A stretch of 64,000 bases of DNA. Source: Ignavibacteria bacterium. GTDB taxonomy: Bacteria > Bacteroidota > Ignavibacteria > Tepidaquicellales > Tepidaquicellaceae. This document shows, piece by piece, positions 17,379 to 26,458 of this stretch. The position numbers and the translations under genes are program-made. Positions within the stretch are counted from its first letter, which is position 1. Every line of letters begins with the position of its first letter. The DNA lies in the NCBI GenBank assembly GCA_016929695.1, contig JAFGII010000043.1, forward strand, positions 1 through 64,000. The letters are read 5' to 3'. The notes beneath the pieces are model-generated. The model did not search any database. It worked only from the letters and a program-made list of their open reading frames with translations, and was not told the origin of the DNA.

Positions 17379-17762
17379 TTACGACCCTATTAATTCCGAA
17401 TAAGCCTTACTATCAAGCAGATTATTCACTTCATCCATATTCGAAGGTTCAATTTTCATCATCCAGCCTTCACCGTACGGGTCATCGTTTACTACCGAGG
17501 GATTATCATTAATACCGGAATTTATTTCCAAGACCTTACCTGAAACAGGACTTAATATTTCTGAAACTGTCTTTACAGCTTCTATTGAGCCCAGAGACTG
17601 GTTTTGCTTAACTTCTGAACCTAAGGATACAGTAACATCAACAAAAATAATGTCGCCCAATTCACTTTGTGCATAATCTGTAATACCTATAATACCGGCA
17701 TTATCAACCAGATTGAAATATTCATGGTCATTTGTGTATTTAAGATTTTCCGGAATTTTCAT
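17379..17762 (-). CDS. gcvH: glycine cleavage system H protein
   Basis: The 127-aa protein matches GcvH: GITDYAQSELGDIIFV, then the lipoyl site EAVK64TVSE with the swinging-arm lysine, and DDPYGEGWMMKI near the C terminus. Lipoylated H protein shuttles the aminomethyl group between the P, T and L proteins of glycine cleavage. None of gcvP, gcvT or a lipoate ligase is adjacent; the lpdA at 47067 could supply the L protein. The gene follows the shortened clpB after 130 bp of AT-rich DNA, which may hold its promoter. Confidence 0.95.
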   Translation of the reverse strand: MKIPENLKYTNDHEYFNLVDNAGIIGITDYAQSELGDIIFVDVTVSLGSEVKQNQSLGSIEAVKTVSEILSPVSGKVLEINSGINDNPSVVNDDPYGEGWMMKIEPSNMDEVNNLLDSKAYSELIGS

Positions 17763-17892
17763 ATCAATAAAATTAGATTCTTAAAAACATTTAAGATAAT
17801 AAATATTATATATTTAATCAATTTATAAATTAGTCAACAACTTACAAAAAAAATTCTAAAGACCTTTATAAATTAATATATCTGATGTTATT

Positions 17893-19206
17893 TTACTCTT
17901 TTATCTCTCTCTTCAGTGCTTCCCTTTCGATTTCGAGTTGTTTGATTCTGCGGTCTATTATATCAAGTTCTTCGGGTAAAGAATCAATTTCAATACGCAA
18001 TTTTGAAGCGGCTTCATCTATTAAATCAATTGCCTTATCCGGTAGAAATCTGTCTGCTATGTACCTGTCTGATAACTGAGCCGCTGACACAATTGCGGAA
18101 TCGGTGATTCTTACTCCGTGATGAATCTCGTATTTGTCTTTTAATCCCCTTAAAATAGAAATTGTATCTTCCACATCCGGTTCGAGTATTAACACAGGCT
18201 GAAATCTCCTTTCAAGAGCAGGGTCTTTTTCTATGTATTTCCTGTATTCATCAAGCGTTGTCGCTCCTATACAGCGCAAATCCCCCCGGGCAAGTGCAGG
18301 TTTAAGTAAATTCGATGCGTCCATTGAACCTGAAGTTGCACCTGCACCGATTACCGTATGAAGTTCGTCTATGAATAATATTATTTTCCCTTCAGAATCC
18401 TGAACTTCTTTAAGAACGGATTTCAGCCGCTCCTCGAATTGCCCTCTGTATTGTGCACCTGCAATTAACGCACCCATATCGAGTGCAATAATTAATCTGT
18501 CTTTCAGATTTTCGGGAATATCGCCCTGTACAATTCTTATTGCGATACCTTCCGCAATTGCAGTCTTACCTACACCCGGCTCGCCAATTAATACAGGATT
18601 GTTTTTCGTCCTTCTCGATAATACCTGCAATACCCTCCTGATTTCCTCTTCCCTGCCTATTACCGGGTCAAGTTTTCCTCTCGACGCCAGTTCGTTGAGA
18701 TTTCTTCCGTACCTCTGCAGTGAATTAAATGTATCTTCCGGATTTTGTCCTGTAACTCTTCCTGAACCTCTGACTTCTTTCAATACAAGCAAAATCCTGT
18801 CCTTTGTTACACCTTTTCTCTTAAGTAATTCCTTGATTTTCGATTTTCCCGTATTCGATATTGATATTAAAATATGTTCTACCGATACGTAATCATCTTT
18901 CATCTGAGCGGCTTCCTTCTGAGAATTTTCAAGTACATCATTCAAATTTTTCGATACCGATATATCAGACGCACCGCTAACCCGCGGAAAACTTTTAATT
19001 ATATTATATGTCTCTTTTTCAAGTTCTTCCTTTGCAGCATCAAGTTTTGTCAGGATTGAAGATACAAGTCCTTCTCTGTCCCTTAGCAATCCCGCGAACA
19101 GATGCTCGGGTTCCATAACCTGATTCGAATATTCGGTAGCAATTGCCTGTGTTTCCTGAATTGCTTCCTGTGATTTCAGCGTGAATTTATTTATATTAAT
19201 TGCCAT
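17893..19206 (-). CDS. clpB: ClpB N-terminal half (N domain + first ATPase domain only)
   Basis: The 437-aa product matches the first half of the ClpB disaggregase: a Clp N domain (about 1-145), then NBD1 with Walker A G208EPGVGKT, Walker B IILFIDE (275-281), the GATT sensor (314) and arginine finger at 333-334. The similarity continues to the first residues of the middle domain ([11 protein letters not shown]) and then a TAA stops it. ClpB is normally about 860 aa, so the coiled-coil middle domain and NBD2 are missing, and the 130 bp that follow show no trace of them in any frame. The NBD1 catalytic residues look intact. It is either a deletion derivative or a naturally short form. Confidence 0.9.
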   Translation of the reverse strand: MAININKFTLKSQEAIQETQAIATEYSNQVMEPEHLFAGLLRDREGLVSSILTKLDAAKEELEKETYNIIKSFPRVSGASDISVSKNLNDVLENSQKEAAQMKDDYVSVEHILISISNTGKSKIKELLKRKGVTKDRILLVLKEVRGSGRVTGQNPEDTFNSLQRYGRNLNELASRGKLDPVIGREEEIRRVLQVLSRRTKNNPVLIGEPGVGKTAIAEGIAIRIVQGDIPENLKDRLIIALDMGALIAGAQYRGQFEERLKSVLKEVQDSEGKIILFIDELHTVIGAGATSGSMDASNLLKPALARGDLRCIGATTLDEYRKYIEKDPALERRFQPVLILEPDVEDTISILRGLKDKYEIHHGVRITDSAIVSAAQLSDRYIADRFLPDKAIDLIDEAASKLRIEIDSLPEELDIIDRRIKQLEIEREALKREIKE

Positions 19207-19313
19207 AAGTAATTATTTGTTTATTCAAAAGTAATAACTAAATACAATTTTTTCAATTACAAGTTTAATATGCATTTTGTAAATTAGTGTTTTATTAATC
19301 AAATGAATTTTAA

Positions 19314-20069
19314 TTGCTTTCGGTAATTATAATATGCAGGGATGAAGAAAATGATATTAAGGACTGCCTTGAAAGCATCAAATGGGCAGATGAGATTATC
19401 GTGGTGGATTCGGGTAGCGAAGACAGAACAGTTGATATAGCAAAATTATATACAGATAAAATATTCAGTAAAAAATGGGAAGGATATTCAGAACAAAGAA
19501 GGTACGCTATGGAACTCGCTTCCTGTGAGTGGATTCTATCTTTAGATGCTGATGAAAGAGTTACCGAAGAATTGAAAAACGAAATAATAGCCGTCATAAA
19601 ATCAAACAGCAATGAAATAAAGGGCTACCGAATTCCGAGAAAAAGTTTTTTTCTCAATAAATGGATTAAACACAGCGGATGGTATCCCGGATATCAGACA
19701 CGACTTTTTAAAAAGGAATTCGCTTTCATCAGACCGAAACTTGTTCACGAAGGATTTGAAATTAACGGCGAAACGGGATTCCTGAAAAACGACATTCTGC
19801 ATTACACGGTTACTTCGATATCGGATTTTGCAGCAAGAATCAACTCATATTCAACATTACAGGCAATTGAAAAATCAGGAATAAAAAAAGTAAATCTAAG
19901 TGATTTGTTATTCAGACCATTCATTTCTTTTATAAAGCATTATATATTAAAATCAGGATTCATGGATGGTCCGCAGGGGTTCATGGTCTCGATGTTCGAT
20001 ATGATTACTAATACATTAACTTATATGAAAATGTGGGAAATGCAAAATAACAAAGGGAAGCAGGAATGA
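19314..20069 (+). CDS. family 2 glycosyltransferase (WaaE/KdtX-like)
   Basis: The 251-aa protein has a compact GT-A domain: SVIIICRDEENDIKDCLESI, VVDSGSEDRT, and SLDADERV as the metal-binding site near residue 82. The segment EGYSEQRRYA is shared with WaaE/KdtX-type glycosyltransferases that add sugars to the lipopolysaccharide core. Translation must start at TTG 19314, since a stop lies immediately upstream in frame and the conserved first strand follows at once. Its stop overlaps the ABC exporter start by 4 bp. With the O-antigen ligase further along, this points to an LPS or lipoglycan assembly operon. Confidence 0.87.
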   Translation: MLSVIIICRDEENDIKDCLESIKWADEIIVVDSGSEDRTVDIAKLYTDKIFSKKWEGYSEQRRYAMELASCEWILSLDADERVTEELKNEIIAVIKSNSNEIKGYRIPRKSFFLNKWIKHSGWYPGYQTRLFKKEFAFIRPKLVHEGFEINGETGFLKNDILHYTVTSISDFAARINSYSTLQAIEKSGIKKVNLSDLLFRPFISFIKHYILKSGFMDGPQGFMVSMFDMITNTLTYMKMWEMQNNKGKQE

Positions 20070-21889
20070 AAACATATCTCAGAATATTATCCTATCTGAA
20101 AAAATATAAATTATATTTATTCATTTCCGTTATTTTATCAATTTTCTTTTCAATATTCAGTGCATTATCAATTTACCTTACTATCCCCTTACTAAAAACT
20201 TTATTTTTCGGAGGCGAAAGTACAATTTCAACCCAAACAGACCTAACGGGTCTATACTCCAGATTACAATATACATTCGAGTCTTTCATATTTTCGGAAG
20301 GAAAATTAGCCGCATTATACAAGGTATGCATTCTGATACTCATTTCATTTATACTAAAGAATATTACTGGATTTTATCAGTCGCTTTATATGCAGTATTC
20401 TGAAAAAGGACTGATGCGAGATTTGAGAATATCTCTGTACGAAAAAATAAACAAACTGTCGCTAAGATATTTTACATCGGAAAGAACGGGAAATCTTATT
20501 TCGAGAATGACGAGTGACCTGAATACGGTTCAGTCAGGAATATCTGCCGCATTTTTCAATCTGACAAAAGACCCTCTTCTGATTTTAATTTTTTTGGTAC
20601 TTGCGATATCCATCAGTCTTCAATTAACTCTTATGTCCATAGTTGTTTTTCCCGTTACAATATTTGCAATCGTAAAAATCGGTTCTTCATTACGCAGAAG
20701 AAGCCAGCGCGTACAGGAAAAAATGTCGGATATAATTTCTATTATAACGGAAACGATTTACGGTGCAAAAATTATTCGTGCATTCCGTGCTGAAAAATAT
20801 CGCAATGATATTTTTCAGAACGAATCTGAAGCACATTATAAGCTTACAATTAAAACCGTAAAAACTAACGAACTGACTTCCCCTATTACTGAAGTATTAT
20901 CTATCGTTGCAGGCGTTTTTATAATCTGGTTCGGAGGAAATGAAATCCTCGTAAATCAGAATTTGCAGCCTGAAGAATTTCTCGGATTTCTTTTTATATT
21001 GTTTCAGTTGATGACTCCGATAAAAAATCTCAGCACGGTAAATAACAGAATTCAGGAGTCCATTGCATCGGGCAACAGAATATTTGAAATTCTCGATTAC
21101 CCCGAAGAAATAAAAATATCCGATAATCCGATAGAACTGAATGACTTCAAGGAAAATATTCAAATCGAAAATGTGGGATTCTATTATTCCCCTGAAAAAA
21201 TTGTACTGCAGGACATTAACTTTGAAATAAAAAAGTCTGAAGTTATTGCAATAGTCGGTTCTTCGGGTGTAGGTAAATCAACGCTTGCGGATTTGATTGC
21301 AAGATTTTATGATGTTACTTCCGGAAGAATTACCATAGACGGAATTGATATTAAAGATATAAAAATTGAATCCGTCAGACATTTAGTCGGCATAGTTCCG
21401 CAGGAGACAATATTATTCAACGACACAATCAGAAATAATATTCTGTTCGGCTCGGAAGGAATAAGTGATGAAAAACTGATTGAAATTACCAAATATGCAA
21501 ATTCATACGATTTCATTCTGGAAACAGAAAAAGGTTTCGACACGGTAATCGGGGAAAGAGGTCTGAGACTGTCGGGCGGTCAGAAACAAAGACTTTCAAT
21601 AGCACGGGCTCTGATTAGAAACCCGCAAATCTTAATTCTCGACGAGGCAACTTCTTCTCTTGATTCCGAATCTGAAATTCTTGTTCAGGACGCACTCGAT
21701 AAATTAATGACGAACAGAACTTCACTTGTGATTGCGCATCGACTTTCTACTGTTCTTAATGCCGATAAGATAATTGTATTAAGCGAAGGAAAAATAATTC
21801 AGTCCGGAACGCACAATGAACTCATAAAAGCAGAAAGCGGAGTATATAAGAAATTATATGATTTGCAGTTTTTAAACAATAACAGTTAA
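20066..21889 (+). CDS. MsbA-like ABC exporter (fused membrane and ATPase domains)
   Basis: The 607-aa half-transporter has six membrane helices in residues about 15-315 and an ATPase domain from about 360. The ATPase shows Walker A GSSGVGKST, signature LSGGQKQR, Walker B ILILDEATSSLD and the switch His in IAHRLST. This class of homodimeric exporter includes MsbA, which flips lipid A-core across the inner membrane. The position between an LPS-type glycosyltransferase and an O-antigen ligase supports lipid-linked glycan flipping. The gene overlaps its upstream neighbour by 4 bp. A drug exporter of the same fold cannot be excluded by sequence alone. Confidence 0.9.
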   Translation: MKTYLRILSYLKKYKLYLFISVILSIFFSIFSALSIYLTIPLLKTLFFGGESTISTQTDLTGLYSRLQYTFESFIFSEGKLAALYKVCILILISFILKNITGFYQSLYMQYSEKGLMRDLRISLYEKINKLSLRYFTSERTGNLISRMTSDLNTVQSGISAAFFNLTKDPLLILIFLVLAISISLQLTLMSIVVFPVTIFAIVKIGSSLRRRSQRVQEKMSDIISIITETIYGAKIIRAFRAEKYRNDIFQNESEAHYKLTIKTVKTNELTSPITEVLSIVAGVFIIWFGGNEILVNQNLQPEEFLGFLFILFQLMTPIKNLSTVNNRIQESIASGNRIFEILDYPEEIKISDNPIELNDFKENIQIENVGFYYSPEKIVLQDINFEIKKSEVIAIVGSSGVGKSTLADLIARFYDVTSGRITIDGIDIKDIKIESVRHLVGIVPQETILFNDTIRNNILFGSEGISDEKLIEITKYANSYDFILETEKGFDTVIGERGLRLSGGQKQRLSIARALIRNPQILILDEATSSLDSESEILVQDALDKLMTNRTSLVIAHRLSTVLNADKIIVLSEGKIIQSGTHNELIKAESGVYKKLYDLQFLNNNS

Positions 21890-21893
21890 ATTA

Positions 21894-23129
21894 TTGGAAT
21901 ACGGAAAATATAAACACCGGATTGAGAATATTATTCTGATTTTTTTCGCAGTCCATATCTCGGCAGTCAGTTTCTCGATAGCAGTTGCATCAATATCATT
22001 CGGAATATGGGGCGGATTATGGCTTATCAATTTAGTTATGACGAAAAGAAATCCGTTTAATAATCATTCTTTTCCTGAACTTAAATTTGTTTACCTGTTT
22101 CTCTTGATATACGTAATTTTCGAAATTCTCTCCCGTTTTTTTGCCGTAATACCCGAAGGAGCGCTCGCAGGACTAAAAAGGTTATTGCTTCTGTTGATTT
22201 TTGTTGCATCAGTTGATATCACAGATAAAACTAAAAAACTTGAAAGTATTATTACTGTCGTGCTGATAGTTTTCTCGGTTATATCAACATACGAGATTGT
22301 CAGATTTATGGTCGAATATATAAACGCAGGGTTTGAAATAAACATAATAGACACTAGACTTGGATACTTCTCACATCCGATTACGACCGGCGAAGTAAAA
22401 ATGCTGGTATTCGTCCTGCTGATTCCCCTTCTTTTTATCAAAGGAAGAGAATTCAGAAATAAAAAAATAATTTTGTCTTTTCTGCTGCTTCCGATTCTTA
22501 TTTCATTATTCCTTACTTTCTCGAGGAATGTTATTCTTGCGGTAATCGTATGTTTTATCATAACAGGATTATTTATGAGCAGGAAGACTCTTATTGCGAC
22601 AATTATAATTGTAATTGCAATATTTTTATTCTCACCTCCTCAGTTAAAAGAAAGGTTAACATCCTCATTCAATCCCGAGCATGAGACGAACAAGCCGAGG
22701 TTAATAATGTGGAAAACGGGTTTAAAAATGTTCAGCGACCATATCTGGACGGGAGTGGGTGATAATGAATTTATCGGTGTTTATAAAATGTACCGGCAGC
22801 CGGAATTCACGGGAGAAGGTTCCCACATGCACAATAACTATATGATGATACTTGTTACAACGGGTTTATTCGGTTTTATCGGATACTGCGGATTTATGAT
22901 TACCTTATTTATAAAGCAAATTAAATTGTATCGCAGAGAAAGTAATGATAAATTCAAAAAACTGATTTTCGGCTCAATACTCGCATTCATTGCGTTCAAT
23001 TTATCTGGGATATTTGAATGGAATTTCGGCGATTGGGAAGTGTTATCTGTTTTTTTATTCATTATTTCAATACCTTTTATTATATTTAACATTGATAAAT
23101 TAAAAATAATCAACGATGGAAAAAGATAA
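21894..23129 (+). CDS. O-antigen ligase / Wzy-like membrane protein
   Basis: The 411-aa protein has about 11 membrane helices and a large periplasmic loop around residues 265-315 containing RLIMWKTGLKMFSDHIWTGVGDNEF and the SHMHNNYMM histidine region, the Wzy_C pattern. Such proteins join polymerised O-antigen to lipid A-core or polymerise it. The likely start is TTG 21894, 4 bp after the ABC exporter stop; no ATG occurs until past the first helices. The end overlaps the DUF1844 gene by 14 bp. Ligase and polymerase cannot be told apart by eye. Confidence 0.85.
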   Translation: MEYGKYKHRIENIILIFFAVHISAVSFSIAVASISFGIWGGLWLINLVMTKRNPFNNHSFPELKFVYLFLLIYVIFEILSRFFAVIPEGALAGLKRLLLLLIFVASVDITDKTKKLESIITVVLIVFSVISTYEIVRFMVEYINAGFEINIIDTRLGYFSHPITTGEVKMLVFVLLIPLLFIKGREFRNKKIILSFLLLPILISLFLTFSRNVILAVIVCFIITGLFMSRKTLIATIIIVIAIFLFSPPQLKERLTSSFNPEHETNKPRLIMWKTGLKMFSDHIWTGVGDNEFIGVYKMYRQPEFTGEGSHMHNNYMMILVTTGLFGFIGYCGFMITLFIKQIKLYRRESNDKFKKLIFGSILAFIAFNLSGIFEWNFGDWEVLSVFLFIISIPFIIFNIDKLKIINDGKR

Positions 23130-23454
23130 AGCAACTCAACTGTTCTACTCGATTCTTTACACATTTCAGATGCAAACTATGATTCATCTCGGAAAAATTC
23201 CGAATCCCGCTACAAACAAAACGGAATCCGACCTTGAAGCCGCCGCTATGTCAATAGACATCATCGAAATGCTTGAAGAAAAAACCAAAGGAAATCTTAC
23301 CGAAGATGAAAACAGATTTCTTCAGGAGGCACTGACTAATCTTAGGCTGAATTTCGCAGCGGAAAAGAATAAACCTAAGGAAGCTAAACCTGAAGAGAAA
23401 CGTGAAAACAAACCCGACGAGAAACCCGAAGATAAACCGGAAGAGGAAAAATGA
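23116..23454 (+). CDS. DUF1844 family protein
   Basis: The 112-aa cytoplasmic protein begins with a helical domain, QLFYSILYTFQMQTMIHLGKIPNP, that is typical of DUF1844, and contains IDIIEMLEEKTKGNLTEDE. The last 30 residues are a low-complexity tail of Lys, Pro and Glu (KPEEKRENKPDEK-like). Its function is not known. It overlaps the O-antigen ligase gene by 14 bp and nadK by 4 bp, so translation of the three is probably coupled. Confidence 0.85.
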   Translation: MEKDKATQLFYSILYTFQMQTMIHLGKIPNPATNKTESDLEAAAMSIDIIEMLEEKTKGNLTEDENRFLQEALTNLRLNFAAEKNKPKEAKPEEKRENKPDEKPEDKPEEEK

Positions 23455-24311
23455 GATACGGAATCACAGGAAATATAAATAAAAAAAATATAAGACCTGT
23501 ATTAAACTCATTAATTAATTATTTTCAGAATAAGGGAATCAACTTCGCAGTTGATAAAAATCTTATTAAATTAATTAATAAGGATTATAAAAAGATTGCG
23601 GTTCTTATCTTTAAAAAATTAATATCTGATATTAATATTCTTATATCACTCGGAGGCGACGGAACATTTTTAAATACTGTCAGACTTCTCGGGAAAAAAC
23701 AAATTCCCGTTTTGGGACTCAATCTTGGTGCGCTTGGATTTATGGCTGAGGTGTCACCTGAGGAAATTGAAAATTTTATCAGCGATATTGAAAACGGCAA
23801 TTACAAAGTGATTGATTTGTGCGTGATTCAGTCTAAATCAAAAAACGGTAAAGTCCTGAACGCAATTAACGAGATTGTGATTGATAAGAGCAAATCTATT
23901 AGGGTTATAGAGCTTGAAATAATGTACAGGAATGAATACGTCGTTAATTTTCTAGGGGACGGCGTATTAATCTCTTCGCCGACTGGTTCGACGGGATACT
24001 CTCTTTCTGCGGGAGGACCGATTATTAGTCCGTACAGCAAAGTATTGTTAATCACACCTATATGTCCGCACACACTGAACTTTAGGCCAATAGTCGTTCC
24101 CGACGACGGTAACATAATAATAAAAGTAAAAAGCAAAGAAAACTTCCGAATAACAGCCGACGGGCACACATCTCATTATTTCAATAAAACGGGGGAATTC
24201 ACAATAAAACGTGCAGATTATAATATAAAGGTCGTTAAACGAATCAATAAAACTTATTTCCAGACACTGAACAGCAAATTGCTTTGGGGAGAAGACATAC
24301 GAAATAAATGA
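23451..24311 (+). CDS. nadK: NAD kinase
   Basis: The 286-aa protein has the two NAD-kinase signatures: SLGGDGTFLNTVRLLG near residue 65, where GGDG holds the catalytic Asp, and SSPTGSTGYSLSAGGPI near 178. The NEIVIDKS segment near 140 is also characteristic. It phosphorylates NAD to NADP in the cytoplasm. It is the last gene of the envelope operon and overlaps DUF1844 by 4 bp. Three short GC-rich hairpin repeats follow its stop. Confidence 0.95.
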   Translation: MRYGITGNINKKNIRPVLNSLINYFQNKGINFAVDKNLIKLINKDYKKIAVLIFKKLISDINILISLGGDGTFLNTVRLLGKKQIPVLGLNLGALGFMAEVSPEEIENFISDIENGNYKVIDLCVIQSKSKNGKVLNAINEIVIDKSKSIRVIELEIMYRNEYVVNFLGDGVLISSPTGSTGYSLSAGGPIISPYSKVLLITPICPHTLNFRPIVVPDDGNIIIKVKSKENFRITADGHTSHYFNKTGEFTIKRADYNIKVVKRINKTYFQTLNSKLLWGEDIRNK

Positions 24312-24362
24312 TAAATAAGAAATGTTAAATTATCAGTGCGAATGAATGTAGAAAAATAAAAA

Positions 24363-24483
24363 GCCATGGAGCGGCGGAATCTTTGAAAAAAAATGAACAA
24401 ACATATAAATCAGCCGCGTAGCGGCGATACCTTTTTAAAAATTAATGAAGATAAAAATCGGCCGTGTAGTGGCGACACCTTTG
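24363..24483. repeat. three spaced copies of a 23-nt hairpin repeat
   Basis: Related 23-mers lie at 24363-24385, 24413-24435 and 24461-24483, 50 and 48 bp apart in A-rich spacers. The common form is GCC(G/A)YGKAGYGGCG followed by A.CCTTT. Copy 2 forms a perfect GCCGC-GTA-GCGGC hairpin; in copy 3 two pairs become G-U wobbles, so RNA pairing is kept. They lie in the convergent gap between nadK and the ABC permease gene. Confidence 0.75.
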
Positions 24484-24507
24484 TAAAAAATAATTTAATC
24501 AAATATA

Positions 24508-25416
24508 TTAATACGGAATACCGTCTGCAGCGGGTGGCTTTGTTTTGCCAATGATTCCGATTAAGACGAGTATCGTGATGATGTAAGGCAGTGCCTGTAT
24601 AAACTGCGATGGAATGAACGTACCGGAAATCTGCAGAACGAATTCGAGCGCTTCAAAAAATGCAAACATAAGGCAGGCGAAGAAAATATTGACGGGCTTC
24701 CACTTTCCGATTATCATTGCCGCAAGTGCGATATATCCCCTGCCGGCAATCATTCCGTCGCTGAATGTATTCTGCGTCGAAGCGAACCATATACCGCCCA
24801 GCGCCGAAAGAAAACCGCAGATAAGTGTGCCGTATAATCTGTAATTTCTGATTTTGATTCCAAGTGATTCTCCTGCTTCGGGATTCTCGCCTGCAGAACG
24901 AAGGCGCAATCCAAATTTCGTTTTAAATAAAATAAAATTCGAAATAATGACAAGCAGAAAAGTGAAAATGATAATGTAATCCCCAAGCACTTCACCGATA
25001 ACGGGAATTGTGTTAATCACGGGAATTGTAGGCAAACTCTCATATCTCGGAGTATTGCTTGAACTCTGATAAATCAGTACGAGCAGGAATTTTGCAAGTC
25101 CCGCCATAAGAAGATTGAATCCGACACCCGTGACAATCATATTAACTTTCAACTTCACAGTGAACGCCGCAAAAAGCAGCGCAAACAGAAGGTTTATCAC
25201 AATCGCTGCAAACAAAGCAAAGAATACATTCCCTGTGCTGAGAGTAATCAATGCGAAAGATACTGCGGAAATAATCATAAAACCCTCGATAGCAATATTA
25301 ACAACGCCCGAGCGCTCGGAAAAATTTGCGGCACTCGCACCGAGATAATAAGGCGTGAACAACCGCAAGACCTGCGCCAGAAACGCTATGTTAAGTATTC
25401 CCGAGATTATTTCCAA
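24508..25416 (-). CDS. nucleoside-type ABC transporter permease (NupQ/YufQ-like)
   Basis: The 302-aa membrane protein has 8-10 helices and the BPD_transp_2 signature ANFSERSGVVNIAIEGFM near residue 30, typical of the shorter permease of BmpA-linked nucleoside importers. SLGIKIRNYRLYG near 190 is the ATPase-coupling loop. It overlaps the longer permease gene by 26 bp. It is the last gene of the transporter group. No substrate-binding lipoprotein is encoded here. Confidence 0.88.
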   Translation of the reverse strand: MEIISGILNIAFLAQVLRLFTPYYLGASAANFSERSGVVNIAIEGFMIISAVSFALITLSTGNVFFALFAAIVINLLFALLFAAFTVKLKVNMIVTGVGFNLLMAGLAKFLLVLIYQSSSNTPRYESLPTIPVINTIPVIGEVLGDYIIIFTFLLVIISNFILFKTKFGLRLRSAGENPEAGESLGIKIRNYRLYGTLICGFLSALGGIWFASTQNTFSDGMIAGRGYIALAAMIIGKWKPVNIFFACLMFAFFEALEFVLQISGTFIPSQFIQALPYIITILVLIGIIGKTKPPAADGIPY

Positions 25417-26458
25417 TTTTCAGTATTTTATTTTCAAAAAATGATTCAACAATTTTGTCTGTTGAAATTATTGAAAGTATAACAATTGCCTGAACAACGA
25501 ACATAATTTCTTTTGGTACAATTGTATTTACCGCAAGTCCTCCGTAATCCAGTACACCGAACAGCAGAGCAGAAAAAATTATTCCGACAGGATTATTTTT
25601 TGCGAGCAGAGCAACGGCAATTGCAGTGAATCCAACGTTGCTTGAAAATCCGTATTCGTAATACCCCTTGTAACCCATTATATAATTTAATCCGACGAGC
25701 GAAGTGATTCCGGCACCTATTACAAATGCCAGTATTGTAGTTTTATTAACATTTATACCGAGATATTTCGAGGCAACGGGATTGAATCCGACCGAACGTA
25801 TCTGATAACCGAATTTTGTTTTGTAAATTACGTAAAAGACAATTATTGCAAAAAGAATCGAAACTATAAAACTTAGATTCAGCGAGGAGCCCTGAAAATA
25901 GTCCGTGTAATCGGAGAACTTGGGAAGCATTAATGAATCGGAAATTTTTTCTGTCCTGAATGTCGCCTTCACCGCAAAGAAATTAATCAGCAGATAATTT
26001 ATGACAGCCATCACAATAAAATTCAGCATAATGGTTGTTATAACTTCGCTGACACCTTTTTTAATTTTAATGTATGCAGGAATAAGTCCGAATATTCCGC
26101 TCACAAAAAAACCCGCAAGTAAACTCACAGGAAGCAGCAGCCACACAGGCAGAAAGGAAAAAACTACCGATGACACGGCGATTGCAAAAGCTCCCGCATT
26201 CAACTGTCCTTCCGCACCGATATTAAAAAGCGATGCGTGGAAGCATATTGCAAGCCCTGTACTGCAGAAAATCAGCGGCGTTGCTTTAAAGAATGCCTGC
26301 CCGAGCCCGTAGCCGCTTGCAAACACATCATAAAACATCATCGAAAAGACTTCAACAGGATTCCTTCCTACGATTATTAAAAGTAATGCGGTAATGAACA
26401 GAGTCACAAGAACGGAAAGAAAAACCGAAGTAATATTTTTAATCAGTTTTCTTTTCAT
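25391..26458 (-). CDS. nucleoside-type ABC transporter permease (NupP/YufP-like)
   Basis: The 355-aa protein has about 9-10 membrane helices. It contains LFNIGAEGQLNAGAFAIA near residue 83, the hallmark of the longer permease in simple-sugar/nucleoside importers, and YLGINVNKTTILAFVIGAGI near 233 as the coupling helix. It pairs with the permease encoded at 24508 to form the membrane channel. Its start overlaps the ATPase gene stop by 4 bp. The family imports purine and pyrimidine nucleosides; a sugar substrate is the main alternative. Confidence 0.9.
   Translation of the reverse strand: MKRKLIKNITSVFLSVLVTLFITALLLIIVGRNPVEVFSMMFYDVFASGYGLGQAFFKATPLIFCSTGLAICFHASLFNIGAEGQLNAGAFAIAVSSVVFSFLPVWLLLPVSLLAGFFVSGIFGLIPAYIKIKKGVSEVITTIMLNFIVMAVINYLLINFFAVKATFRTEKISDSLMLPKFSDYTDYFQGSSLNLSFIVSILFAIIVFYVIYKTKFGYQIRSVGFNPVASKYLGINVNKTTILAFVIGAGITSLVGLNYIMGYKGYYEYGFSSNVGFTAIAVALLAKNNPVGIIFSALLFGVLDYGGLAVNTIVPKEIMFVVQAIVILSIISTDKIVESFFENKILKIGNNLGNT

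Noticed and set aside
24363-24483. CRISPR-like array after nadK
   Set aside because: Only three imperfect 23-nt units with A-rich spacers, no cas genes, and units that fold as hairpins with sequence drift.
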